The notes under the pieces were generated by a model, which was given only the letters and a program-made list of their open reading frames with translations, had not been told where the DNA came from and did not search any database. Shown in pieces: positions 17,739 to 26,108 of a stretch of DNA of 64,000 bases (the stretch's first letter is position 1; each line of letters begins with the position of its first letter). The DNA is from Shewanella piezotolerans WP3 (lineage in GTDB: Bacteria; Pseudomonadota; Gammaproteobacteria; Enterobacterales; Shewanellaceae), in assembly GCF_000014885.1 (NCBI RefSeq), contig NC_011566.1, forward strand, positions 372,001 to 436,000, written 5' to 3'. Made by a program: the position numbers and the translations under genes.

Positions 17739-19022
17739 TTACTTAAACTTTAACGATATTTTTGCCCCACCTAGCTCCAGAGAACGACCAATAACAAGCT
17801 CCGCTCCCATCCAGCCCCCAATGCGTTTGACTATTGCTAGCCCCATACCGTGGCCTGCATTGTCACGACTTTGCTGCCCTCGGACAAAAGGCTTAACCAC
17901 TTGTTCTGTTTCAGCTTCATCAATTCCATGGCCATCATCTTCAACGTGTAGCCAAGTCGTGTTGTCTACAAGTTCCACTCGAACCATTATTTTTGACTGG
18001 CCAAAGCGCTCGGCATTGCTGAGCAAGTTAGCAATTTGCATCGACAAGTACTTGGGATCGGTGTTGACAATTATTTGTTGTGAATAGGGTATGTATTCCA
18101 GTTGTAGATTACCACCTGCATGTACTGATAGTTTTTGTTCTAACCAGGCGTTAATTTCTATGGCCTGTAATTCAGGTTGGATATTGGCTTGATCAAGTCG
18201 TGCGTAGTTTAATAGTGTTGCAACGAGCTCTTCCATTGCATCTATATCACGGTTTAATCGCTGGAAATACTTAAGCCGTAGCTGATCATTTTGAGTTTCT
18301 TCAAGCACTTCTATGCCGAAACGTAAACGTGCAATAGGGGTTTTGAGGTCGTGAGATACTGCTCTGCTTAGCAATTTATTATCATCAATTAACTGCTGGA
18401 TTCGATCAGCCATTCGGTTAAATTCTGTTTCAATGGTACCAATATAGGAAGTTTTACTGACAGCAATTCGCTGCTGTAACTCCCCCATGCCAAATGCTTG
18501 TGTTGTCTTACTTAGGGTCAATAATTGTTTAATCAGCGGCGATACCCATATTAGTAATATTGCCACCACGCCAAAATAGAACAGCATGGTATAGAGTTCG
18601 TTGTGGTTAAAGTCATTTTCTTCAGGTGAAGTCAGCTGGGTTTTGATGTTCAATACTTGCTCAGTATTTGGTAATAGGTAATGTAGCGATATTCCTTCAT
18701 CAGACTCAAGTAGTAGAGATTGTTCACTATTAAACTGCCGTTTTAATGATGGAGGTAGAGCAAAGCTTGCTTCTGGTGTTAGTGACAGTTGCTGCTGGTT
18801 ATGTCTATTCCAGTTATCGATAAATGGTTGCTGAATGGAATTTTTCTCGTCAAGTGTGTGCGACAGGGCAACGCCAACTAGCTTTAATGCGGCTAATTGT
18901 TCACTGGTGCCGGGGCTATCAGTATCGGGGTTTTGTAATGTGGCGAATTCACTTATTGACCAGCCTAAACTGATAATAGAGGCAAGCACCACCAGTACGA
19001 GAGAGACGATTAGTTTTTTCAT
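17739..19022 (-). CDS. Sensor histidine kinase, RstB-like
   Basis: 427 residues (E. coli RstB 433). TM1 (about 5-25), a periplasmic sensor of about 115 residues, TM2 (about 148-165), HAMP (about 165-215), then a dimerisation box with Ser-His-Asp-Leu-Lys-Thr-Pro near residue 225 (the phosphorylated His), and a HATPase domain with Asn-Leu-Leu-Ser-Asn-Ala (N box), Asp-Asp-Gly-His-Gly-Ile (G1) and Gly-His-Gly-Met-Gly-Leu-Ala (G2). It is partner of the response regulator 35 bases upstream. Its TAA stop codon is exactly the TTA flank of the MITE at 17462-17738. Confidence 0.9.
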   Translation of the reverse strand: MKKLIVSLVLVVLASIISLGWSISEFATLQNPDTDSPGTSEQLAALKLVGVALSHTLDEKNSIQQPFIDNWNRHNQQQLSLTPEASFALPPSLKRQFNSEQSLLLESDEGISLHYLLPNTEQVLNIKTQLTSPEENDFNHNELYTMLFYFGVVAILLIWVSPLIKQLLTLSKTTQAFGMGELQQRIAVSKTSYIGTIETEFNRMADRIQQLIDDNKLLSRAVSHDLKTPIARLRFGIEVLEETQNDQLRLKYFQRLNRDIDAMEELVATLLNYARLDQANIQPELQAIEINAWLEQKLSVHAGGNLQLEYIPYSQQIIVNTDPKYLSMQIANLLSNAERFGQSKIMVRVELVDNTTWLHVEDDGHGIDEAETEQVVKPFVRGQQSRDNAGHGMGLAIVKRIGGWMGAELVIGRSLELGGAKISLKFK

Positions 19023-19057
19023 GTTTATGACCTAGTCCCTGAACAGAATATTGATAG

Positions 19058-19753
19058 TTATGATTCATCTTCACGGCAAAATAGGTAACCCTTACCTCTA
19101 ATAGTTTTAATCTTATAGGGCTGGTTTTTCGCTTCATGTAGCTTCTTGCGTAGGCGAGATATACGAATATCAATAGAGCGGTCAAAGCCGTCGTATTCAA
19201 TTCCCCTAAGCTCTGCAATCAAATCGGAACGACTAACGACAGTGCCAACTTTTAGTGCTAGTAACCATAAAACATCAAACTCATTTGCGTTTAGATCTAA
19301 GACTTGCTGTTCAATAGCGACAGATTTTGCTGCTGCATTTAGAGTTAAAGAGTCAAATACTAGTTTTTGCTTTATGTTATCGTCAGTTGCTCGACGTAGT
19401 AGGGCTTTGATTCGAGCAAGCAAGACTTGTGGTCGAATAGGTTTAGTCAGGTAATCATCAGCGCCTACGTCTAGTCCTTGAATTTCATCACCATCTTCAA
19501 CACAAGCGGTCATAAATAGAATGGGGCCGGTATAGAAAGCTCGGGCTTCTTTGCAGACATCGAAACCATTTTTAACAGGTAACATGACATCTAATAGCAC
19601 TAAGTCAGGCCGCTCCTCTGCGATCATTGCTAGCGCAAAATCGCCCTGATTTGCCACAGTAATACTATATCCATGGTCGAGTAGGTAATCACTTATCCAC
19701 TCAGCCAGAGAACTATCGTCTTCGACAACCAATATGTGTTTCACATTAGCCAT
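19058..19753 (-). CDS. Response regulator, RstA-like (OmpR family)
   Basis: 231 residues from the ATG at 19753; an upstream in-frame start would add 18 residues that no family member has. The receiver domain (about 5-118) shows Glu-Asp-Asp, Asp-Val-Met-Leu-Pro (phospho-Asp near 52), Thr and Lys-Pro. The C-terminal winged helix (about 130-228) is of the OmpR/PhoB type, with Arg-Ile-Ser-Arg-Leu-Arg-Lys-Lys-Leu and Thr-Ile-Arg-Gly-Lys-Gly-Tyr. It is co-transcribed with the kinase gene and with the DUF3019 and MipA/OmpV genes upstream, so those surface proteins are likely its outputs or sensors. Confidence 0.92.
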   Translation of the reverse strand: MANVKHILVVEDDSSLAEWISDYLLDHGYSITVANQGDFALAMIAEERPDLVLLDVMLPVKNGFDVCKEARAFYTGPILFMTACVEDGDEIQGLDVGADDYLTKPIRPQVLLARIKALLRRATDDNIKQKLVFDSLTLNAAAKSVAIEQQVLDLNANEFDVLWLLALKVGTVVSRSDLIAELRGIEYDGFDRSIDIRISRLRKKLHEAKNQPYKIKTIRGKGYLFCREDES

Positions 19754-19755
19754 TA

Positions 19756-20145
19756 TTAAAATAGTCTCCAGCCAGACGGACTTTGCTTTGGTGCTTTGTA
19801 AACCCAAGTCACTATAACTTTTACCTCGGCAACAGCATTTAAGTCATCTTGACTCACTAAGCTGAATATTGTGGTTGAGTCACTCTCGAAGCTGTATTTA
19901 TATTGCTGCAGCGCTTTTCCTTCCCAACAGGTTAATGGTTGCTGATTTTGTGACAACACGAGGCAAAAGCGGCCACTCGCCGGAGTTTGCCATTGAAATA
20001 ATACATCTTGATAGCAAACCTGTCCTTTGTGCAAAGCTACACATTGCTCTGGTGTTGCAGTGAATTTGATAGGCTGTTTTTGCTCTGAGGCGAACGATGG
20101 GGCTGCAAATAAGATTAGCGGCAACCAGGAATAAAATCTATTCAT
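19756..20145 (-). CDS. DUF3019 family exported protein
   Basis: 129 residues from the ATG at 20145, chosen because it yields a clean signal peptide (Met-Asn-Arg-Phe-Tyr to Ala-Ser-Phe-Ala-Ser). An upstream in-frame start would run into the preceding gene. The mature part has four cysteines (Glu-Gln-Cys-Val-Ala, Gln-Val-Cys-Tyr, Arg-Phe-Cys-Leu, Thr-Cys-Trp-Glu) and a Gln-Asp-Val pattern typical of DUF3019, a small periplasmic or surface family of unknown function. It lies between the MipA/OmpV gene (7-base gap) and the response regulator (2-base gap), so it belongs to this signalling operon. Confidence 0.8.
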   Translation of the reverse strand: MNRFYSWLPLILFAAPSFASEQKQPIKFTATPEQCVALHKGQVCYQDVLFQWQTPASGRFCLVLSQNQQPLTCWEGKALQQYKYSFESDSTTIFSLVSQDDLNAVAEVKVIVTWVYKAPKQSPSGWRLF

Positions 20146-20152
20146 AAGCCAC

Positions 20153-21025
20153 CTAGAATACGTAGCTGATTGATGCATTAAAAAACGACACATAACCAGA
20201 CTCGTTGAAGGGGCTGTCTGTGACTTCATCAGATAGCACGTTGAACCTATACATTGCACGAAACACAAAGCTTTCGCTGATAGGGTAAGCCACTCCCAGT
20301 TCTACACCATAACTGAATGAACTGTCAGGTTGGTATTGAGGCAGTAACTCAGTTGCCTCCGCAGCACTTATACCGAACAGGTACTGGTTTAGCGTAGCGG
20401 ATGAATACTCAATACTGCCTAATGCATGGAAGTTCCAGTTTCTAACTTGCCAAGACTTGCCTAACCTTGCTGAGCTTTGTATCCCTTGACCATCGTAATA
20501 GTCGCTGACGATTCGATACTGAAAGACGTAGTGGTCATCCCAATAGCGCGTTGCGCGAAAGCCTGCACCAACATAGATGGATTCTTCAGACATTAGGTAG
20601 GCGTTACGTCCCGCCTCGTTCAGTGTTGCGGGGTCTATTCCTTCTGGGCGAGCCCATGAACTCTTGAGGTTGGCGGCTAGCAGATCTAAGGACCAGTTTT
20701 CAGAATTCCAAAAGTTATATCCTAGATTGATACCATCTTGAGATTGATGAACCATCTCAACAAAAAAGCCTTTGTGTTGATACATACCACTGATTAATAA
20801 TGAGGGCTGTACCGCTTGGTGGTCACTTTGTCGGATATCAATCTTATTGACGCTATAAGCGCTTGCTCCCAACTCAAAATAGCCGCCGTCTGCAAGGCGG
20901 TCATCAACGCCACCGGATACACTGGTTGCTATGTCTGATGCTAATCCGATTGCGGGCACGAAAGTTAGCATGAGTAAAAGTATTTTCTGGAAATACCTTG
21001 GTGTATCAGGAGAGACCTTATTCAT
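20153..21025 (-). CDS. MipA/OmpV family outer-membrane protein, second member
   Basis: 290 residues with a signal peptide (charged start, hydrophobic core, cleavage after Leu-Ala-Ser near residue 30), about ten amphipathic strands and a terminal Tyr-Val-Phe. The segment Gly-Ala-Gly-Phe-Arg-Ala and the Asp-Glu-Val-Thr-Asp-Ser-Pro motif near the end fit MipA/OmpV. It is the first gene of an operon with DUF3019 and the RstA/RstB-like pair. In related systems the barrel may act as an accessory sensor for antimicrobial or acid stress, but here only the operon structure supports a link. Confidence 0.82.
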   Translation of the reverse strand: MNKVSPDTPRYFQKILLLMLTFVPAIGLASDIATSVSGGVDDRLADGGYFELGASAYSVNKIDIRQSDHQAVQPSLLISGMYQHKGFFVEMVHQSQDGINLGYNFWNSENWSLDLLAANLKSSWARPEGIDPATLNEAGRNAYLMSEESIYVGAGFRATRYWDDHYVFQYRIVSDYYDGQGIQSSARLGKSWQVRNWNFHALGSIEYSSATLNQYLFGISAAEATELLPQYQPDSSFSYGVELGVAYPISESFVFRAMYRFNVLSDEVTDSPFNESGYVSFFNASISYVF

Positions 21026-21404
21026 GATATTAATTGGCTTATTAATAAAGTTAAATTGCCCAAACTCTTTGGAATAAGGCTCAAAGTATTATTCCATTGG
21101 ATTGATTGTTAATGTTTCAAAGAGATTTTATGACCTGCGATTACCACCATTGTTTGTGGCACAAAAATTATGCTTGGTGGGCTTCCTTTCTAAAAAACTA
21201 CTGAGTATTGAACATTAAACTTTGTTGCTAACTAGTGCAATAGTTCAGGTTTTAGTGATGACTATTTACATGTGTTGCCTGGATTGTACATGAGTTATCT
21301 TGCCTCTACATGTTTATCTTTTTATTGGGGGGCGTATTTTGCTAGGGAATAACGCTCAAAATAAAGGCCTCTATTGAGGCCTTCTGTATTTGCTTATGTT
21401 GTCA
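21026..21404. terminator. Intergenic region with terminator of the lap operon
   Basis: An 8-bp perfect stem (21364-21371/21376-21383) with T/A tails lies just beyond the bpfD stop codon and reads as a terminator on the minus strand. The rest (21026-21360) is AT-rich and holds the promoter region of the MipA/OmpV operon; I see no gene in it. Confidence 0.7.
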
Positions 21405-23327
21405 CTATAGCTCTATATCAACAGGTGGAGACACATAGCCCATATAGGCGTTGGTTTTTAAAGGAACAAAGCGCTCGAGCTGTTGTTTCTCTTCAATACC
21501 AGTGACGATAACTTCAATCTCCAATCCTTTCGCAACGTTAATCAAGGCTCTGCATAATTCACTGCTGTGCTCACTTTCATCATAATATGCGAATGACTGA
21601 TCTAGTTTGACGTAGCTTGGTCGTAAGTTTTGTAAGTAGCTCATTGAACCGAATTGGCGACCAAAATGATCAATACCAAAATGTGCACCGTTGTCTCTGA
21701 TAATGGTACACAGGGCTTCACAGGCCTCAGGACTGCTATATACAGCTGCCTCAGGGATATCAAAACAGATACGCTCTCTTAAGGCTGAAGAGCGGAGTAA
21801 CTTGTTCAGCCATTGATGAAACTCTAAATCATTTATACTTTCAAAAGTGAGGTTAATTGCGATAGGTTCGAAATTTCTATCTAACAGAGCTTTACCGCTG
21901 ATGGTCTCTATCAAACATTTATCGAGTAAACTACCCAAAGACAATAGCTCAACATACGGCATGAACTGACCTGCGAATATCTTCTTATCACCAATTTCTA
22001 GCTGACAGTAGAGTTCTCTTTGTAGCACGGCGTCATGATCATTGAGCAATATCGGCTGCCATTTAAATTTGAACTTGCCCGCACTAATTGCGCTGCTTAA
22101 GTGTTCTCGCCATTGTTCACGGGTGAACAGCTGCTTCTCACTGGTTTCAAACCAATGGAATACTTTGTTTTCTTGCAATGACTTTTGTAGCGCATTGTCA
22201 GCCTGAGCTAGGATATCACTAACCGTCATCTGCCCCTTACGCTCTGCAATACCTAGCGCAAACCCTTCGTTTGGCTTGCAACCCGCTTTGGAGATCTCTT
22301 GGTTGATGGTGCGAATAAGTGTTTGTAGATACTTACTGGTCTGTTCATGCTCAGAGCTAGTAATCAAAAATGCAAACTCATAGGCCGCGATACGCGCAAT
22401 GACAGAAGTGCTGGCGCCATCTAAATGTTGCTTCATCTTTTGAGATAACAACTTTATGGTTTCATCTCTAACTTGGTAACCATACTTACTATGTACCTCT
22501 TCCAGCCAATCCATTTTGGCCATGATCAGTGCACCATTTTTAGGCTCACTTAGCCAACCGCTAAGTCTGCCCATCATATATTGGCGATTGGGTAGGGTTG
22601 ACACTTGGTCCACAAGGTTTTTCTTTCTGAGTTCACCGACCTCTTCATCGAGAGAGCTGAAAATCTGTTTAAGCTGAGCAGACATGCTATTGAAAGCTTG
22701 CACCACGGATTTTAATTCGCGAGTTTTAGGCACCGCCATATCTGGGCCAAACTTCCTATCTGCAATCTCTTTGGCATGCTCTGCAATTTCATGCAACGGC
22801 CTTAAAATCCAAGTTAGGCCAACGCGAGCGAGGATAATAGCGATTAAAAACAGTACAGAGAAAACCATTATTGCATTAGTCATGGTGCGCCATAGTTCAT
22901 GGTAGCCAAAACCAGGATGGGCGGTAATTTCAAGTCTAGCCAGTTGGATCCATCCTGTCGTAATCGTGCTTTCACGTCGAATGGTTTTAAATAGGCCAAG
23001 GTCAATAAACCACTGTGGCACGCCTTCGATAGTCAATGGGTTTTGCCAAACTTGTTGTTTACCATCAACTAACCAAGTTAGTTTTACTTCTTGGTAATAG
23101 CCGCCCTCAAAGATCACATTGATTAAGGTTTCTGCACCAACTATGTCGCCAGCCTCTAAATCAGGTACCAGCATGATGCCCAGAGAGTTACTGGTATTGT
23201 TGAGGTCAGACTCCATTTGCTTAGTGAGAAAGCTTTGAGTCTCGGTAAACTGCACATAACCTAAACTCGCAACTACTAGCAAAAATAGTGCAAACAGAAG
23301 TGTGTATATCTGTCGAAACAGTGTCAT
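21405..23327 (-). CDS. bpfD: LapD/BpfD-type c-di-GMP receptor
   Basis: 640 residues. TM1 (about 7-27), a periplasmic LapD/MoxY-type domain (about 28-150), TM2 (about 155-175), HAMP, then GGDEF and EAL domains. Both are degenerate: the GGDEF motif is Ala-Ala-Tyr-Glu-Phe, the EAL triplet reads Glu-Leu-Tyr, and Asp-Asp-Phe-Gly is Asp-His-Phe-Gly. Such proteins bind rather than make or break c-di-GMP. When loaded they hold the LapG protease through the periplasmic domain and so keep the adhesin on the cell surface. The gene follows the protease gene by 8 bases and is the last in the operon. Confidence 0.9.
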   Translation of the reverse strand: MTLFRQIYTLLFALFLLVVASLGYVQFTETQSFLTKQMESDLNNTSNSLGIMLVPDLEAGDIVGAETLINVIFEGGYYQEVKLTWLVDGKQQVWQNPLTIEGVPQWFIDLGLFKTIRRESTITTGWIQLARLEITAHPGFGYHELWRTMTNAIMVFSVLFLIAIILARVGLTWILRPLHEIAEHAKEIADRKFGPDMAVPKTRELKSVVQAFNSMSAQLKQIFSSLDEEVGELRKKNLVDQVSTLPNRQYMMGRLSGWLSEPKNGALIMAKMDWLEEVHSKYGYQVRDETIKLLSQKMKQHLDGASTSVIARIAAYEFAFLITSSEHEQTSKYLQTLIRTINQEISKAGCKPNEGFALGIAERKGQMTVSDILAQADNALQKSLQENKVFHWFETSEKQLFTREQWREHLSSAISAGKFKFKWQPILLNDHDAVLQRELYCQLEIGDKKIFAGQFMPYVELLSLGSLLDKCLIETISGKALLDRNFEPIAINLTFESINDLEFHQWLNKLLRSSALRERICFDIPEAAVYSSPEACEALCTIIRDNGAHFGIDHFGRQFGSMSYLQNLRPSYVKLDQSFAYYDESEHSSELCRALINVAKGLEIEVIVTGIEEKQQLERFVPLKTNAYMGYVSPPVDIEL

Positions 23328-23335
23328 CTTGGTAA

Positions 23336-24049
23336 CTACTCCAGTTTTAGTTTAGGTTGCTTTAGTCGTTCAACACCTAAACGATGCTTTAGGTCATTCC
23401 ATTTCGCAAGTTTCGATGAAGAGCCTGCCAGAACGCCTCGTCCTTTTTCTTTATTTAGCCACAATTGTCGACCGTTAAAACTGTATACAGGTATAAGATC
23501 TTTACGCTGAGTTGCTGGTTTTATAGATTTATCAAGGTTATCTAAAACGAGAGGAATAGAGGAGGGAGTTTCATAATACGCAAGCACCATATGGTACTGG
23601 TTAACACTTGTCGCCTTAACCATAGTGATGCGTAACTTATCTTCTGAAACACCAAGCTGCAGTAACGTGAAATACTTTGCGATAGAGAAGTCTTCGCAAT
23701 CACCACCACTAACACCAATAAACTCCATTGGCGTTGCCCAATAATTCTTGTTTCCCCAAAGTTTTATATCATCGACAAAATGAAAAAGGTTAAAAAAATT
23801 ATTAACCATTAATATCTTATCGCTATCTTTCAGCCCCTTAGCTTCATTAATGATTTTAAACCAAGCCCTAATACGTTTACCCGCACGCTCTCCATACTGA
23901 GATTCAATGGTTTGGGTAATATGGGCTTCGTCTAATTGTGGTATTGGGTCTGCGTCCAGATAAAGTGAGGACACAGATAAAGCTAATCCAGTCAAAGTGA
24001 ATTGGCAGACTTTTTTTAATTTTTGTAATTTATAAAGCCTGCCATTCAT
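23336..24049 (-). CDS. bpfG: LapG/BpfG-type periplasmic cysteine protease
   Basis: 237 residues of the bacterial transglutaminase-like cysteine proteinase family (BTLCP). The N-terminal export signal is at about residues 13-33. The catalytic triad is visible: Cys in Gly-Gly-Asp-Cys-Glu-Asp near 117, His in Tyr-His-Met-Val near 153 and Asp in Val-Leu-Asp-Asn near 169. LapG enzymes cut the N-terminal TAAG-type site of LapA adhesins when c-di-GMP is low, freeing the cell from its attachment; two such substrates are encoded in this window. It sits between the OmpA-like gene and bpfD. Confidence 0.92.
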   Translation of the reverse strand: MNGRLYKLQKLKKVCQFTLTGLALSVSSLYLDADPIPQLDEAHITQTIESQYGERAGKRIRAWFKIINEAKGLKDSDKILMVNNFFNLFHFVDDIKLWGNKNYWATPMEFIGVSGGDCEDFSIAKYFTLLQLGVSEDKLRITMVKATSVNQYHMVLAYYETPSSIPLVLDNLDKSIKPATQRKDLIPVYSFNGRQLWLNKEKGRGVLAGSSSKLAKWNDLKHRLGVERLKQPKLKLE

Positions 24050-24067
24050 ACGACGTTAGTGAATCTC

Positions 24068-24673
24068 CTACTTAACCACTTCATCTACAGTATATATATG
24101 CCATTTCATATCGGCGGTGGTGTCGTCACCTGTTAGTTCAGCAATAACCCGACGGTTTACCTTGTGTGCTGCTGCGGTATGAGTGGGATCGATTGGTCGA
24201 TCAAAGCTATATCCTACAGCACTTAATCGAGACGATTCAATATCAAAGCGCTCGCTAAGTAGTGCACTCACTGCATTGGCTCTGTTTTGAGATAACTCTT
24301 GGTTATGTTCATGGGTACCCGTCTTACTACAGTGCCCCTCTATCACGGCTTGTGTATTGGGGAACTTTTGCATAAAGGTAGCTATAATTTCGACTTGAGT
24401 ATAATACACAGGATCGATGTAGTAAGAGTCATTAGCAAACAAGATCTTTAGCTCTTGACGCTCGTTAATCGGTTTGATTTTACCACAACCGTAGTTATCG
24501 ATCGTCGCCCCGAGCTCTGTTTCGGTGCAACGTTCTCTGGCAACAATCACACCATCATGGTCGATGTCATTTAAGTCATGTACCTGCTTCGTTGGAGTAT
24601 CCATCGATACGGTATCACGCATTGAGCAGCCACCTAATATAGCGAAACTCAATAATATAATTAGGGTTCTCAT
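24068..24673 (-). CDS. OmpA-family lipoprotein of the adhesin export locus
   Basis: 201 residues. Lipobox Leu-Gly-Gly-Cys with Cys near residue 16; a short Asp-rich calcium-binding-like segment (Asp-Ile-Asp-His-Asp-Gly-Val) and a Cys pair follow, then an OmpA-like peptidoglycan-binding domain (about 75-185) with Glu-Gly-His-Cys, Asn-Gln-Glu-Leu-Ser-Gln-Asn-Arg-Ala and Asn-Arg-Arg-Val. It overlaps aggA by four bases, so translation is coupled. An OmpA-like gene at this place is usual in Shewanella bpfA loci; it probably anchors the outer-membrane channel or adhesin complex to the cell wall. Confidence 0.85.
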   Translation of the reverse strand: MRTLIILLSFAILGGCSMRDTVSMDTPTKQVHDLNDIDHDGVIVARERCTETELGATIDNYGCGKIKPINERQELKILFANDSYYIDPVYYTQVEIIATFMQKFPNTQAVIEGHCSKTGTHEHNQELSQNRANAVSALLSERFDIESSRLSAVGYSFDRPIDPTHTAAAHKVNRRVIAELTGDDTTADMKWHIYTVDEVVK

Positions 24674-26079
24674 TGCGGTACTCCTCCTTCGTAATCACGT
24701 TCACCTTGCCATACATCTGGACGCGTCACTCTTAGTGAGTCGAGCAGCTGTCCTGTAGCATTAAGAACGCGATACTGTGACACTATTTCGTCGTACTCAG
24801 ATTCTAAGTAGTCTTTTCGTGCTTCAAATAACTCATTTTCTGTATCGAGCAGATCCAGCAATGTGCGTTGGCCTAAATTGAACTGTTGGCTATAAGCGAC
24901 TTGAGTGTCTTTTGCGGCAATGACATGATCTCGAATGTACATCTTCTGCGGGGTAAGAAGCTCGTAAGCGTTCCATGCAAGGTTGACGCCTTCAACCACT
25001 TGTCTATGAGCTCGCTGACGGATCTCTTTTGCTTCACCTATTTTGTAGGCGGCTTCTTTTTCTCGAGCTAAATCACGACCACCTGCAAACAGGTTATATT
25101 TAACCCTGATCATTGCGACTAGGTCGTTGTTGTGACCGCCGACATTTTGAAAAGTACCGGCACCATCTTCACCATCAATATCATTATTCCAGTTACCATC
25201 TAGCTCTAGAGTAAACTTGGGGTAGTAATTTGATTGGGCTGACTCTCGCTCATTCTCTGCCGCAAAAATATCACTTGAAGCTGACTTCAAAATCGGGTGG
25301 TTCTCTTGTGCCATCATGACACTTGTTTGTAAGTCGACGGGTAACATATCGGCATCAGGTACAGGTACAATCATATCTTCTGGTTGTTGTTCTACGATAC
25401 GAACAAACTGTGACTTGGCATCGTAGAAATTATTACGTGCAGAGATAACATTGGCATTAGCGCGGGCTAGACGACCGGTTATCTGTGATAAATCGGCGGT
25501 TGAACCTAAGCCTGAATCGGTTCTCTGTTTAATTTGGTCATAAATATCTTTATGGCTTTCGAGGTTTTTCTCGGCCAATGTAAGTACTTGCTCACTGCGA
25601 ATGTAATTGGTGTAAACTTTAACGACGTCCAGTGCCATATCTTCGGCTGCAGCAAATAGTGCCCACTGCTCTGCACTCGCTTCAAAGCTATACCTGTCAA
25701 CTTCACTGCTGGTATAAAAACCATCAAAAAGCATTTGTTTGATACTAAAGCCTGCTTCGCCACGTTCAAGCTCAATGACTCCGTCAGAATCGACTTCGCC
25801 TTGGCCTGCACGACGACGAGTCGATGGGCTATTCGTTTGCTCCCAACCATAGCCGCCTGAGATATCTACCGTCGGCATATAACCGGCAACGGCTTGGTTG
25901 ACTTGCTCTTCGCGCGCTTTAAAGCGGTTAAATGCGATCCGTATTTCAGGATTCGTATCTAATGTGTGCGCTACTGCTTGTTCCAACGTTTGGCTATAAG
26001 CCGCTGCTGGTAATATCAGCGCGCCAACGGCGAGTGCAATTGCACTACGTTTTACCTGCCGTATTGTGCTGGTGTCCAT
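24670..26079 (-). CDS. aggA: TolC-family outer-membrane channel AggA/LapE
   Basis: 469 residues from the ATG at 26079, which has a strong ribosome site (GGAGG) seven bases before it; a TTG 33 bases upstream also opens the frame but lacks one. A signal peptide ends at Ala-Ala-Tyr-Ser. Two repeated coiled-coil and strand halves follow the TolC pattern, with Ala-Glu-Asn-Glu-Arg-Glu-Ser-Ala and Asn-Leu-Phe-Ala-Gly-Gly motifs in the second half. It is the outer-membrane exit of the type I secretion system for the adhesins, and in this family it also serves as the port that retains them. Confidence 0.9.
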   Translation of the reverse strand: MDTSTIRQVKRSAIALAVGALILPAAAYSQTLEQAVAHTLDTNPEIRIAFNRFKAREEQVNQAVAGYMPTVDISGGYGWEQTNSPSTRRRAGQGEVDSDGVIELERGEAGFSIKQMLFDGFYTSSEVDRYSFEASAEQWALFAAAEDMALDVVKVYTNYIRSEQVLTLAEKNLESHKDIYDQIKQRTDSGLGSTADLSQITGRLARANANVISARNNFYDAKSQFVRIVEQQPEDMIVPVPDADMLPVDLQTSVMMAQENHPILKSASSDIFAAENERESAQSNYYPKFTLELDGNWNNDIDGEDGAGTFQNVGGHNNDLVAMIRVKYNLFAGGRDLAREKEAAYKIGEAKEIRQRAHRQVVEGVNLAWNAYELLTPQKMYIRDHVIAAKDTQVAYSQQFNLGQRTLLDLLDTENELFEARKDYLESEYDEIVSQYRVLNATGQLLDSLRVTRPDVWQGERDYEGGVPQ

Positions 26080-26108
26080 GTTAACCCCTCCAGGTCGTTT
26101 TTTGGGCT

